Shown here piece after piece: positions 1-6,408 of a DNA stretch of 18,196 nucleotides. Both the position numbers and the translations under genes were made by a program. The notes beneath the pieces were generated by a model. It was not told the origin of the DNA, ran no database searches, and saw nothing but the letters and a program-made list of their open reading frames with translations. Every line of letters starts with the position of its first letter. The first letter of the stretch is position 1. Source of the DNA: Bacteroidales bacterium UBA2939 (GTDB lineage Bacteria; Bacteroidota; Bacteroidia; Bacteroidales; P3); assembly GCA_002349055.1 (NCBI GenBank), contig DECD01000054.1, positions 24,654-42,849 on the forward strand, read 5' to 3'.

Positions 1-744
1 CATATCTGGCGCCAGGAGAACGCCCGCGCCAAAGGGCACTTCGAGACCTACGAGATTGACAACATCAGCGCCGACTGCTCGTTCCTCGAGATGCTTGACC
101 AGCTCAACGAAAAGCTGATTAACGACCATATCGCCCACCCCGTCTGTTTCGACAACGACTGCCGTGAGGGTATCTGCGGCATGTGCGGCCTCTACATCAA
201 CGGTCGCCCGCACGGCAACGACGACGGCGTCACCACCTGCCAGCTCCACATGCGCCACTTCCACGACGGCGACGAGATCTGGGTGGAACCGTGGCGTGCC
301 AAAGCCTTCCCCATCATCAAGGACCTGGTGGTCGACCGCACGGCTTTCGACAAAATCATTCAGGCCGGCGGCTACATCAGCGCCACCACCGGCGGCGTGC
401 CCGACGCCAACAACATCCTCGTCCCGAAACACAAGGCTGACCAGTCCATGGATGCCGCCGCCTGCATCGGCTGCGGAGCCTGTGTGGCAGCCTGCAAGAA
501 CGCCAGCGCCATGCTCTTCGTTGGCGCCAAGGTGAGCCACCTCGCCCTCCTGCCCCAAGGCAAGCCCGAGGCTCAGGACCGCGTGAAGAAGATGGTTTGC
601 AAGATGGACGAACTCGGCTTTGGTTCCTGCACCAACACCTACGCCTGCGAGGCCGAATGTCCGAAACAAATCAAGCGCCAGAACATCGCCCGTCTGAATA
701 GGCAGTGGATTGGACAGTTGTTCGGTCGTGACCGTAACGACTAA
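1..744 (+). CDS. frdB: Fumarate reductase / succinate dehydrogenase iron-sulfur subunit (5' partial)
   Basis: The reading frame is open from base 1 and ends at TAA 744. The first visible residues, HIWRQENARAKGHFETYEID, match the family N-terminus a few residues after its start, so only about 8-10 residues are missing. The [2Fe-2S] ligands lie in CFDNDCREGICGMCG plus a later Cys in GVTTCQLHM. The ferredoxin-like second domain has CIGCGACVAACKNASAML and a final set in FGSCTNTYACEAECPKQI, which hold the [4Fe-4S] and [3Fe-4S] clusters. The protein passes electrons between the flavoprotein FrdA and the di-heme membrane subunit FrdC, at the inner face of the cytoplasmic membrane. In Bacteroidales it normally runs as fumarate reductase in anaerobic succinate formation, and frdC-frdA usually lie directly upstream, which here would be outside the window. 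It is the last gene of its transcript, since an intrinsic terminator follows 22 nt later. The fumarate reductase rather than succinate dehydrogenase role is inferred from the organism type. Confidence 0.95.
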   Translation, partial: HIWRQENARAKGHFETYEIDNISADCSFLEMLDQLNEKLINDHIAHPVCFDNDCREGICGMCGLYINGRPHGNDDGVTTCQLHMRHFHDGDEIWVEPWRAKAFPIIKDLVVDRTAFDKIIQAGGYISATTGGVPDANNILVPKHKADQSMDAAACIGCGACVAACKNASAMLFVGAKVSHLALLPQGKPEAQDRVKKMVCKMDELGFGSCTNTYACEAECPKQIKRQNIARLNRQWIGQLFGRDRND

Positions 745-765
745 ACATAATTAAAAAAGCAGAAT

Positions 766-797
766 GGGCGCCTCAATCAAGGTGCCCTTTCTTTTTT
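766..797 (+). terminator. Intrinsic terminator after frdB
   Basis: GGGCGCC (766-772) pairs with GGTGCCC (781-787), including one G-T pair, around an 8-nt loop, and is followed by a T-rich run (TTTCTTTTTT). An A-run lies on the other side (753-758), so the element may also stop transcription of the convergent gene ending at 797. Confidence 0.85.
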
Positions 798-2338
798 CAC
801 TTCCGCAGTCGGAGCTTGTGGTAGACCACACGGTCGTGGGTTCCGGCGCGGCCTTCTACGTAGAGCCAGCCGTCGCGGGACCAGAAAAGCTCGCCGTAGG
901 GGAACCACGCAAGGGTCGTTTGGTAGACAAAACTCTGTCTAACACTTCGGCGGTCGGCGCTTAACAGGTAGAGATAGATATAACTTGGGCTATCTACTAC
1001 CGCTTGCACCCAACAGCCAGCGAAGACTCCCTCGTGCGAAAGCGCCATCAGGCAGGTCAGCATCTCCGTGGTGTCGCCGGGCATAAAGGTGCAGCAGAAG
1101 TCGCCAATGGCAACCTCGACGATGTCAATGTCCGTACCCTCAAGGTGGAAATAATCCACATCCTGCGAATCAGCACCCAGGGGGTCCCACCACGTGATAT
1201 TGCTCTTTTTCTTGTAGCGGAGCACCGCGGCGCTGTCGCTCGCCGAGGGGGCATGCTGAATGCGGACATGGTTGTATTTTGCGAAATCGGCCTTGGCGGC
1301 AAGGTATTCGGTCTCGCTGACCTCCACATCCTCCAGCCGGCAGTTGGTACTTGGGTGCATATCGACATGCACCTTATAGCATCCACCACGCTCGGTGCGG
1401 AAGTAGAGCCATCCACCCTCGGCCCATCGCAGGCCGGTGAGGAAACCCTGCGTGCTATCGAGGGCGAGGTCGTGGAATCCGGAGACCTCATATCCGTCGA
1501 TGAGGGAGATGTGCAGGTGGTCGCGGAAATCGCCCGACGAGGGCGACTGCGAGGCGAAGAAACCCTCAGGCGAGAGGGCGAAGAGGCGGTCGGCATCGAA
1601 GTACGTGTAGAGCATGCCGTTGAAGTAGAAGCTCCGGCGGTCGTCGATGGGCCACAGCATGTGCACCCCTAGCGTACCCGAGGGCTGGAAACGCCCGATG
1701 CGGCAACGCAGTCCCTCGCTCTCCAGCCAGGCATACTCTTGGCTCCCGGGACATGAATGGAACACCTCGTAGTATTCTTTCGTCAAGAGGTCGCGCTCCT
1801 CGTGGCCGACGGCAGCGGTGTCGAAGCGCTGGCTGACGTCGCGTTGCGCCATGTATTCGCGCTCGCTGACGGCAATGGTGTCCCAATGCTCCTCGAAGAG
1901 TTCCGGCCTGAAACCCGCCGTGCAGAAGGCCAGCGTCCGCTGGCTCAGCGCTGGACGGCGGAAGGAGAAGCAACCGAGACTGTCGGTCACCGCCAGTTCC
2001 TCCCATGGCACGAAATTGTTCTTAGGGTATATCTCCCAAAGGCTGCTCACCGTCACGTAGGGCAATGCCTCGCCAGTCTTGGCGTAGGCCACCATGCCAC
2101 TCACCACAAGGCTGCCGTCCTGCTGCCGCTGGCAGGTGTAATCTATTTTCATACCCTCCTCGCCGAGGGTGATACCCTGCACAAGCGTGTCGCCGTGCAT
2201 TGTGAAGGTGGTGGGATAGCGGTGCCCGATGTTCTCCATACATTGCGCCGCCGCGCGGCTGCCGCCAAAGGCCCACATCAGCAATACCACCATGATAATT
2301 CTATAAGAACTTGTACGCATAACAATCACTCTAAACAT
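797..2338 (-). CDS. Exported protein of unknown function with a carboxypeptidase-regulatory-like domain
   Basis: I do not recognise a named family for this 513-residue protein. The N-terminus has a basic start, a hydrophobic core (about residues 13-24) and an Ala-rich end AAAQC, which fits a signal peptidase I signal peptide. The Cys after AAQ does not fit a lipobox well. Residues about 76-150 (SGMVAYAKTGEALPYVTV, then TDSLGCFSF and a GF step) resemble the CarboxypepD_reg beta-sandwich common in exported Bacteroidota proteins. The remainder is rich in aromatic residues and beta-type patterns (for example WAEGGWLYF and SRDGWLYVEG) and is probably a soluble beta-rich periplasmic or surface domain. 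The ATG at 2338 directly follows the stop of the upstream TPR gene (TAAATG), suggesting translational coupling. A second ATG at 2320 (MRTSSYRII) gives a more standard signal peptide and is an equally good start. Confidence 0.75.
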   Translation of the reverse strand: MFRVIVMRTSSYRIIMVVLLMWAFGGSRAAAQCMENIGHRYPTTFTMHGDTLVQGITLGEEGMKIDYTCQRQQDGSLVVSGMVAYAKTGEALPYVTVSSLWEIYPKNNFVPWEELAVTDSLGCFSFRRPALSQRTLAFCTAGFRPELFEEHWDTIAVSEREYMAQRDVSQRFDTAAVGHEERDLLTKEYYEVFHSCPGSQEYAWLESEGLRCRIGRFQPSGTLGVHMLWPIDDRRSFYFNGMLYTYFDADRLFALSPEGFFASQSPSSGDFRDHLHISLIDGYEVSGFHDLALDSTQGFLTGLRWAEGGWLYFRTERGGCYKVHVDMHPSTNCRLEDVEVSETEYLAAKADFAKYNHVRIQHAPSASDSAAVLRYKKKSNITWWDPLGADSQDVDYFHLEGTDIDIVEVAIGDFCCTFMPGDTTEMLTCLMALSHEGVFAGCWVQAVVDSPSYIYLYLLSADRRSVRQSFVYQTTLAWFPYGELFWSRDGWLYVEGRAGTHDRVVYHKLRLRK

Positions 2339-3547
2339 TTACTTCTCAGCTTCTTTGATAATCTCGCGCAACGAGTTGAGGAAAATCTCCGGAGCTCCCT
2401 CGCGCTCGAAGCATTCGATAGCCTTCCGCAAGTGTGCGATGTCTTCACCGTTGGCCTCCATGAGCTGGAAAAGGTAGAGGTGGCAGACACCGAGTTCATA
2501 GTCCTCCTTTGTCTCGTTGCAACGCGCCTCCAGAAACGATATGGCGAGGTTGCTTTTATCGTTCTTCACGCATTGGTCAATAATGTAGCGCGTTTCCCCA
2601 AACGTGTTGCCGCTTTGCATAGCCGCACGCCATGCGGACCGCAACACGGGGAGCAGGTCGCCCTGCGCGGACGGCTGTCGAAGGAGGAAATCCAACAGGA
2701 ACCCCCAGCTGGTGACATCGGTACTGTCGTCGGCAACGGCCTGGCGATAGTAGCGTTCGGCCTTGGAGGCGTTGTTCAGCGACTGGTCGTAGATGATGGC
2801 CATCACGCGGGCGGCATCGCCTTTCAAGCGCGGCACACGATAGCCTTTCCAGGCACGCTCCATGTGGGCCAGCGCCTCGTCGTTGTGTCCCAACCGGTGC
2901 TCCATCACCCCCAGATTATAGTGCGCGCCCCAGAGGGTGTCCTGCAGCTCGACGGCTCGACGGAAATAGTAGGCGGCGCTGTCAGTCGTAGTCTCATCCG
3001 AAGTATAAAGATACCCCAGCTGCGAGCAGGCATCGGCGCTCTCCGTGGCCTGTTGCAACAGAGCCTTGCAGTCGGCCGTGAGGTTGACTATCCATAACTC
3101 GTCGCCATAGTCGTCGAGCAACGCCTGATGGTAGGCGGCATGGGTGGCCAGCAGCGACTGGTCGCCGGGATGGGTGACCAACAGTCGGCGCGAGAGGCTG
3201 TCCACATCGAAGGGGAACACTGCTCCCTGCTCGAAGTTGGCACGCACGGAGTCGAGACTCTCGCCCTTCTTCAGGTCCACCAGCGAGAAAACCATGTGGT
3301 TCATGCTCTGCGCAAAATAGTGCAGTACGATGTCAGCCTTCACGGCCAGCACGGCGGGTCGGTCGTTCGTGGGGTCGAGTTCCTCCAGCATAGCGAAGGC
3401 CGACGCATACTGCCGCTGGGCCACCAGTTTCTCGGCCTTCTTGAGTGTCGAGTGCTCATTTTGGGCCTGCGCGCTACCCACAGCCGCCACCATCAAAGCC
3501 GCCACCATGTAACAGCGTACAGCAAAAGATTTGTTCTTCATTTTCAT
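2339..3547 (-). CDS. Exported TPR-repeat protein
   Basis: This is a 402-residue protein with a clear signal peptide (residues 1-29, hydrophobic VAALMVAAVGSA, cleavage near AQA-Q). Helical repeat segments follow. TPR-like signatures are best seen at about residues 177-235 (LGYLYTSD..DSAAYYFRRAVEL and YNLGVMEHRLGHNDEALAHMERA) and again at 255-275 (SKAERYYRQAVADD). TPR proteins act as scaffolds, and the partner cannot be read from the sequence. It is the first gene of a two-gene - strand unit with the 513-residue exported protein, whose ATG abuts this stop codon, so the two products may work together in the periplasm. ATG codons at 3547 and 3541 give MKMKNK or MKNK starts; the longer is used here. 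No TAnnTTTG promoter box was found upstream. Confidence 0.8.
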   Translation of the reverse strand: MKMKNKSFAVRCYMVAALMVAAVGSAQAQNEHSTLKKAEKLVAQRQYASAFAMLEELDPTNDRPAVLAVKADIVLHYFAQSMNHMVFSLVDLKKGESLDSVRANFEQGAVFPFDVDSLSRRLLVTHPGDQSLLATHAAYHQALLDDYGDELWIVNLTADCKALLQQATESADACSQLGYLYTSDETTTDSAAYYFRRAVELQDTLWGAHYNLGVMEHRLGHNDEALAHMERAWKGYRVPRLKGDAARVMAIIYDQSLNNASKAERYYRQAVADDSTDVTSWGFLLDFLLRQPSAQGDLLPVLRSAWRAAMQSGNTFGETRYIIDQCVKNDKSNLAISFLEARCNETKEDYELGVCHLYLFQLMEANGEDIAHLRKAIECFEREGAPEIFLNSLREIIKEAEK

Positions 3548-3756
3548 GTGCTTATTTTTTGTATTAACGTCATTATTACATTTTTATTGTTGATTCACCC
3601 CTCCCCTATAAGAAACATCACCCCCATATACTATTATAACAACTTTTTTCCCGAAACTCTACAAGGGGGTATCGTTTTTAACATTTTTTAACCCACAGAA
3701 AATACCCTCCTGAAGCCACTTCGGCGCCATTCCTATCCCTTCCACCGGATGTGTGC

Positions 3757-3798
3757 AAGGTTTAGGGTTTAAGGTTTAGGGTTTAAGGTTTAAGGTTT
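3757..3798. repeat. Six tandem ARGGTTT heptamers (telomere-like)
   Basis: Six uninterrupted 7-bp units read AAGGTTT, AGGGTTT, AAGGTTT, AGGGTTT, AAGGTTT, AAGGTTT. The only variation is A or G at position 2. The same unit recurs in reverse orientation at 6381-6408. The AGGGTTT form is a circular permutation of the plant-type telomere repeat TTTAGGG, but nothing here suggests a chromosome end. Confidence 0.95.
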
Positions 3799-3839
3799 TC
3801 GCACTAAAAACCAACACTTTAAACATTATACTTCAAACG

Positions 3840-3863
3840 GTGAGAGATAAAACACACTCACCA
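3840..3863. promoter_or_regulatory. Dyad upstream of the CDF promoter (possible operator)
   Basis: GGTGAG (3840-3845) and CTCACC (3858-3863) form a 6-bp inverted repeat around a 12-nt AT-rich centre, about 35 nt upstream of the CDF -7 box. A metal-responsive repressor site is possible, but this is inference only; dyads of this size also occur by chance. Confidence 0.3.
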
Positions 3864-3897
3864 GCAATGGTGACGCTCCCATGTCGGAAAAAGTTCG

Positions 3898-3905
3898 TAA
3901 TTTTG
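3898..3905 (+). promoter_or_regulatory. Bacteroidota -7 promoter box for the CDF gene
   Basis: TAATTTTG matches the Bacteroidota primary-sigma consensus TAnnTTTG exactly and ends 34 nt before the ATG at 3940. No clear TTTG -33 element is present at the expected distance. The leader to the ATG is A-rich with no Shine-Dalgarno sequence, as is usual in this phylum. Confidence 0.7.
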
Positions 3906-3939
3906 CAAACTGAAAAACGAACAAAAAAACTATTGAAAT

Positions 3940-4953
3940 ATGGAACACGAACACCATCATCACGAAGCATGCTCCGCGAACTTGCCGAGCGAACATGAGC
4001 ATTGCCACGAACACGGGCATCATCATGAGCGCCACGACCATCATGAGCATGGCCACGGTCACCACCACCATCACGCGCACGCGATAGAGAAACTGTCTAC
4101 TATTTATATAGTGGCGGTAGCGCTGAACCTGGCCTTTGTCATCGTCGAGGCCGTGGCGGGCTTTATCGGGAATTCGCTGGGATTGCTCTCCGACGCGGGT
4201 CACAACCTCAGCGACGTCTTCTCGCTGCTGCTGGCCATGATAGCGCTGAAACTGGCCTCGAGCCACGCCACCAAGCGCTTCACCTACGGCCATCGCAAAG
4301 CCTCGGTGCTCATCTCGCTGCTCAACGCCATCATCCTCCTCGTCGCCGTAGGCGCCATCATTGTGGAGAGTGTGGAGAAATTCTTCTCCCCCTCGGAAGT
4401 CAACGGCACCCTCATCATCTGGACGGCCGCCGTGGGCATCGTCATCAACGGCATCACGGCCTGGGTCCTCAGTCGCCAGCAGCAGCACGACATCAACACC
4501 CGCGGTGCTTTCCTCCACATGCTGGCCGACACGCTGGTCTCCGTCGGAGTCGTCGTCTCCGGCGTGGTCATCCACTACACCGGCTGGACCATCGTCGACC
4601 CCATCATCGGCCTCGTCATCGCCGTGGTCATCCTGGTCTCCACCTGGGACCTCCTGAGTGAGAGCCTCCGCATGAGCACCGACGCCGTGCCCGAAGGCTT
4701 CGACGTGGACGACATCCAAAACCGCATCTCCACCGTCGACGGTGTCCTCAACGTGCACCACCTGCACATCTGGGCCATCTCGACGACCGAAACGGCCCTC
4801 ACCTGCCACATCGTCATCCCCGAAGCAGCGATGCTCGAAGAAGTCACCGACCGTGTTAAAGAGCTGCTCGACGGCATGAACATCCACCACAGCACGCTGG
4901 AGCTGGAGACCACCAGCAGCCACTGCCACGATCACGACTGCTGCACGCGATAG
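3940..4953 (+). CDS. Cation diffusion facilitator, CzcD/ZitB-like zinc exporter with His-rich N-terminus
   Basis: This 337-residue inner-membrane antiporter probably exports Zn(II), and possibly Co or Cd, in exchange for protons. The first 48 residues contain about 23 histidines and 2 cysteines and should be a cytosolic metal-binding tail. Six membrane segments follow between about residues 52 and 235. The transport-site signatures of the family are present: H88-x3-D92 in SDAGHNLSD (second membrane segment) and H193-x3-D197 in LHMLADTL (fifth). A cytosolic ferredoxin-like dimerisation domain (about 245-325) contains VHHLHIWAI. The tail HCHDHDCCTR adds a second, C-terminal metal-binding cluster. 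The ATG at 3940 follows a consensus -7 box and an A-rich leader. The 3' end overlaps the convergent radical SAM gene by 22 nt. Family assignment is firm; the metal is inferred. Confidence 0.95.
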   Translation: MEHEHHHHEACSANLPSEHEHCHEHGHHHERHDHHEHGHGHHHHHAHAIEKLSTIYIVAVALNLAFVIVEAVAGFIGNSLGLLSDAGHNLSDVFSLLLAMIALKLASSHATKRFTYGHRKASVLISLLNAIILLVAVGAIIVESVEKFFSPSEVNGTLIIWTAAVGIVINGITAWVLSRQQQHDINTRGAFLHMLADTLVSVGVVVSGVVIHYTGWTIVDPIIGLVIAVVILVSTWDLLSESLRMSTDAVPEGFDVDDIQNRISTVDGVLNVHHLHIWAISTTETALTCHIVIPEAAMLEEVTDRVKELLDGMNIHHSTLELETTSSHCHDHDCCTR

Positions 4954-5366
4954 GTGAAGCGGTCGATACGCGTGGCGCCCATCGCCTTGAGGCGGGCGGC
5001 GGTAAGGTCGCAGTCGGCCTCGGTATTGAAATCTGGAATCAACGGGACCCGGACAGTCACATGTTCGGGCCCTTTCTTTTGTATGAGCCATTCGAGGTTG
5101 GCCCACACGAGGGCGGCGTCTCCACCCGTATAGGCCTTGTATATCTCGGCGTTGCTCTCCTTGATGTCGACGATAAAGTCGCCCACCACCTCGGCGGCGC
5201 GCTCCACGCTTTCGCGCGGCAGCTCCTCTGGCGACTCCAGACACCGGCGGTTGAGACAATACTTGCACCTCAGCGGACACCCATGGAAGGCCGCCAGTGT
5301 GGTAACCCCCACCCCGTCGACACCCAGCCGGTGCCGGTCGATGCCTATGAACGGTACCGCCTCCAT
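4932..5366 (-). CDS. Truncated radical SAM protein of the glycyl-radical-enzyme activase type (internal deletion)
   Basis: The 144-residue protein starts FIGIDRHRLGVDGVGVTTL, then FHGCPLRCKYC supplies the C30-x3-C34-x2-C37 ligands of the SAM-binding [4Fe-4S] cluster. Residues 62-143 (VVGDFIVDIKESNAEIYKAYTGGD to RIDRFTYRV) resemble the C-terminal half of PflA-like activases (about 245 residues). The segment that normally lies between, including the GGGVTxSGGEP-type SAM-binding motif and about 70-90 residues of the barrel, is absent. The junction appears near residues 47-51 (PEEL|PRES), around 5215-5230, and stays in frame. The protein is therefore probably inactive as an activase, or a reduced form with another role. 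Its ATG overlaps the upstream TGA by one base (TGATG), so it is coupled to the 333-residue gene. Its 3' end runs 22 nt into the CDF gene. No glycyl-radical enzyme partner is in the window. Confidence 0.7.
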   Translation of the reverse strand: MEAVPFIGIDRHRLGVDGVGVTTLAAFHGCPLRCKYCLNRRCLESPEELPRESVERAAEVVGDFIVDIKESNAEIYKAYTGGDAALVWANLEWLIQKKGPEHVTVRVPLIPDFNTEADCDLTAARLKAMGATRIDRFTYRVQQS

Positions 5367-6367
5367 CAGTATTGCACCCTTAGAATCACACCGTCGACTT
5401 CGGTGTTCGTTGCCCCTTCGGGGCCAATCTCTATCATAGGTGTCGAACCTCCTTCGATAATCACATCCCCCATGAGCGCTGCCGAATATTCCAGCTCGAT
5501 AGCCTTCAGCGCCCCCTTGTCCGGAACTTTCACGGGGACCCGTTTCTGCATATAACCAATTGAAGAGAAAAGAAACTCATACTCCCCCTCCTCCAGCTGG
5601 AGCTTGAAATTCCCGTCGAAATCAGTTATGCCGCCTCCGCATTGTTTCCCCTCCTTCAACACAACGACGTTGACAAAAGGCAGAGCCTCCCTTGTCTCGC
5701 TGTCGATGATGGAGCCTTTCACATAATAAGTAACTGCGACAAGTCCCATCACCGGAATTGTCATCTTGACCGTGTCCACCTTGGGTCGGTCGTAGGTGTC
5801 ATATAGGCTTCCGTTGTAAACCAACTTCATCACGTCCTGATTCTCGGCAGAGCGTTTGATGACCACATCGCGGCGATAGGCATTATAGCCCACAGACATC
5901 ACCTCAAGAGAATAGGAACCCTTGGGGACGCTGAAACGATAGCGGCCATCGAAGTCGGTTTGGGTCACCATCGCCGTACTGTCGCGCTTATAGAGTTTCA
6001 CCGTCGCCATCGGTATCGGTTCGCGGGTCCTCTCGTCGACCACCACGCCCGTCACCTCGCACATGCCCGTCTCGCGCTCGTGCGAGGGCGGCACCACCGG
6101 AACCGTGTCCGTGCTCTGCGCGGCAGCCGAACCCGACACGCCCAGCGTCAGCGCCAACCCCGCCACCGTCGCCACCTTGCCCATCTTAATCTTCTGTGCC
6201 AATGCGTTCTCCAAATATCTCACCTCGCTCTCGCATCGCGGACAGGTGCCTTTGCAAGGGCCGTGATAGGTGCACTCCGGAATCTCCAGCTCGATGCCGT
6301 TCTCCTCCGCAATCTGCTTGCGGACGGCTTTGAGTTCCTTACAAACATCCTTGCCTCGACTATTCAT
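5366..6367 (-). CDS. Membrane-anchored protein: N-terminal Cys4 module plus two carboxypeptidase-regulatory-like domains
   Basis: This 333-residue protein has an unusual layout. Residues 1-60 look cytosolic and contain C32-x5-C38-x3-C42-x2-C45 (CTYHGPCKGTCPRC), plausibly a Zn or Fe-S site, followed by a short helix. Residues 62-84 (MGKVATVAGLALTLGVSGSAAAQ) form one hydrophobic segment, either a membrane anchor or an internal signal ending in AAAQ. Two beta-sandwich domains of the CarboxypepD_reg type follow: about 102-184 (GVVVDERTREPIPMATV, TDFDGRYRF, SVGYNAYRR) and 213-295 (GSIIDSETREALPFVNV, TDFDGNFKL, SSIGYMQKR). The end of the second resembles the region preceding a TonB box (MGDVIIEGG). 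From memory, similar Cys-rich starts occur in other Bacteroidales envelope proteins, but I could not check this. The stop overlaps the radical SAM start (TGATG). Function is unknown. Confidence 0.75.
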   Translation of the reverse strand: MNSRGKDVCKELKAVRKQIAEENGIELEIPECTYHGPCKGTCPRCESEVRYLENALAQKIKMGKVATVAGLALTLGVSGSAAAQSTDTVPVVPPSHERETGMCEVTGVVVDERTREPIPMATVKLYKRDSTAMVTQTDFDGRYRFSVPKGSYSLEVMSVGYNAYRRDVVIKRSAENQDVMKLVYNGSLYDTYDRPKVDTVKMTIPVMGLVAVTYYVKGSIIDSETREALPFVNVVVLKEGKQCGGGITDFDGNFKLQLEEGEYEFLFSSIGYMQKRVPVKVPDKGALKAIELEYSAALMGDVIIEGGSTPMIEIGPEGATNTEVDGVILRVQY

Positions 6368-6380
6368 ATCATACTGATTA

Positions 6381-6408
6381 TAACCTTAAACCCTAAACCT
6401 TAAACCCC
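6381..6408. repeat. AAACCYT heptamers covering the tcdA stop codon
   Basis: Four near-perfect 7-bp units (TAACCTT, AAACCCT, AAACCTT, AAACCCC) are the reverse complement of the 3757-3798 array. The tcdA stop codon (6400-6402 on the - strand) and its last two codons (GGG GTT) lie inside the array. Confidence 0.85.

Larger units (their letters stand above)
3548..3939. other. Intergenic region between divergent TPR and CDF genes
   Basis: This is 392 nt without a credible gene. It separates the - strand TPR gene from the + strand CDF gene and must carry promoters for both. It is AT-rich near 3550-3700. It then holds a telomere-like heptamer array (3757-3798), a small dyad (3840-3863) and a Bacteroidota-type -7 box for the CDF gene (3898-3905). 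I see no consensus -7 box for the TPR gene, and no recognisable riboswitch or RNA gene. Confidence 0.7.

Noticed and set aside
3548..3700. Small RNA or riboswitch upstream of the TPR gene
   Set aside because: It is only AT-rich with short runs; I found no conserved fold or known motif.
3757..3798. True telomere or linear replicon end
   Set aside because: The array is internal, only 42 bp long, has no terminal hairpin or protein-linked end features, and is flanked by ordinary genes.
3826..5280. 484-codon open frame on the - strand across the CDF gene
   Set aside because: It overlaps the CDF and radical SAM genes and translates to Arg-, Asp- and Val-rich low-complexity sequence; a mirror artefact.
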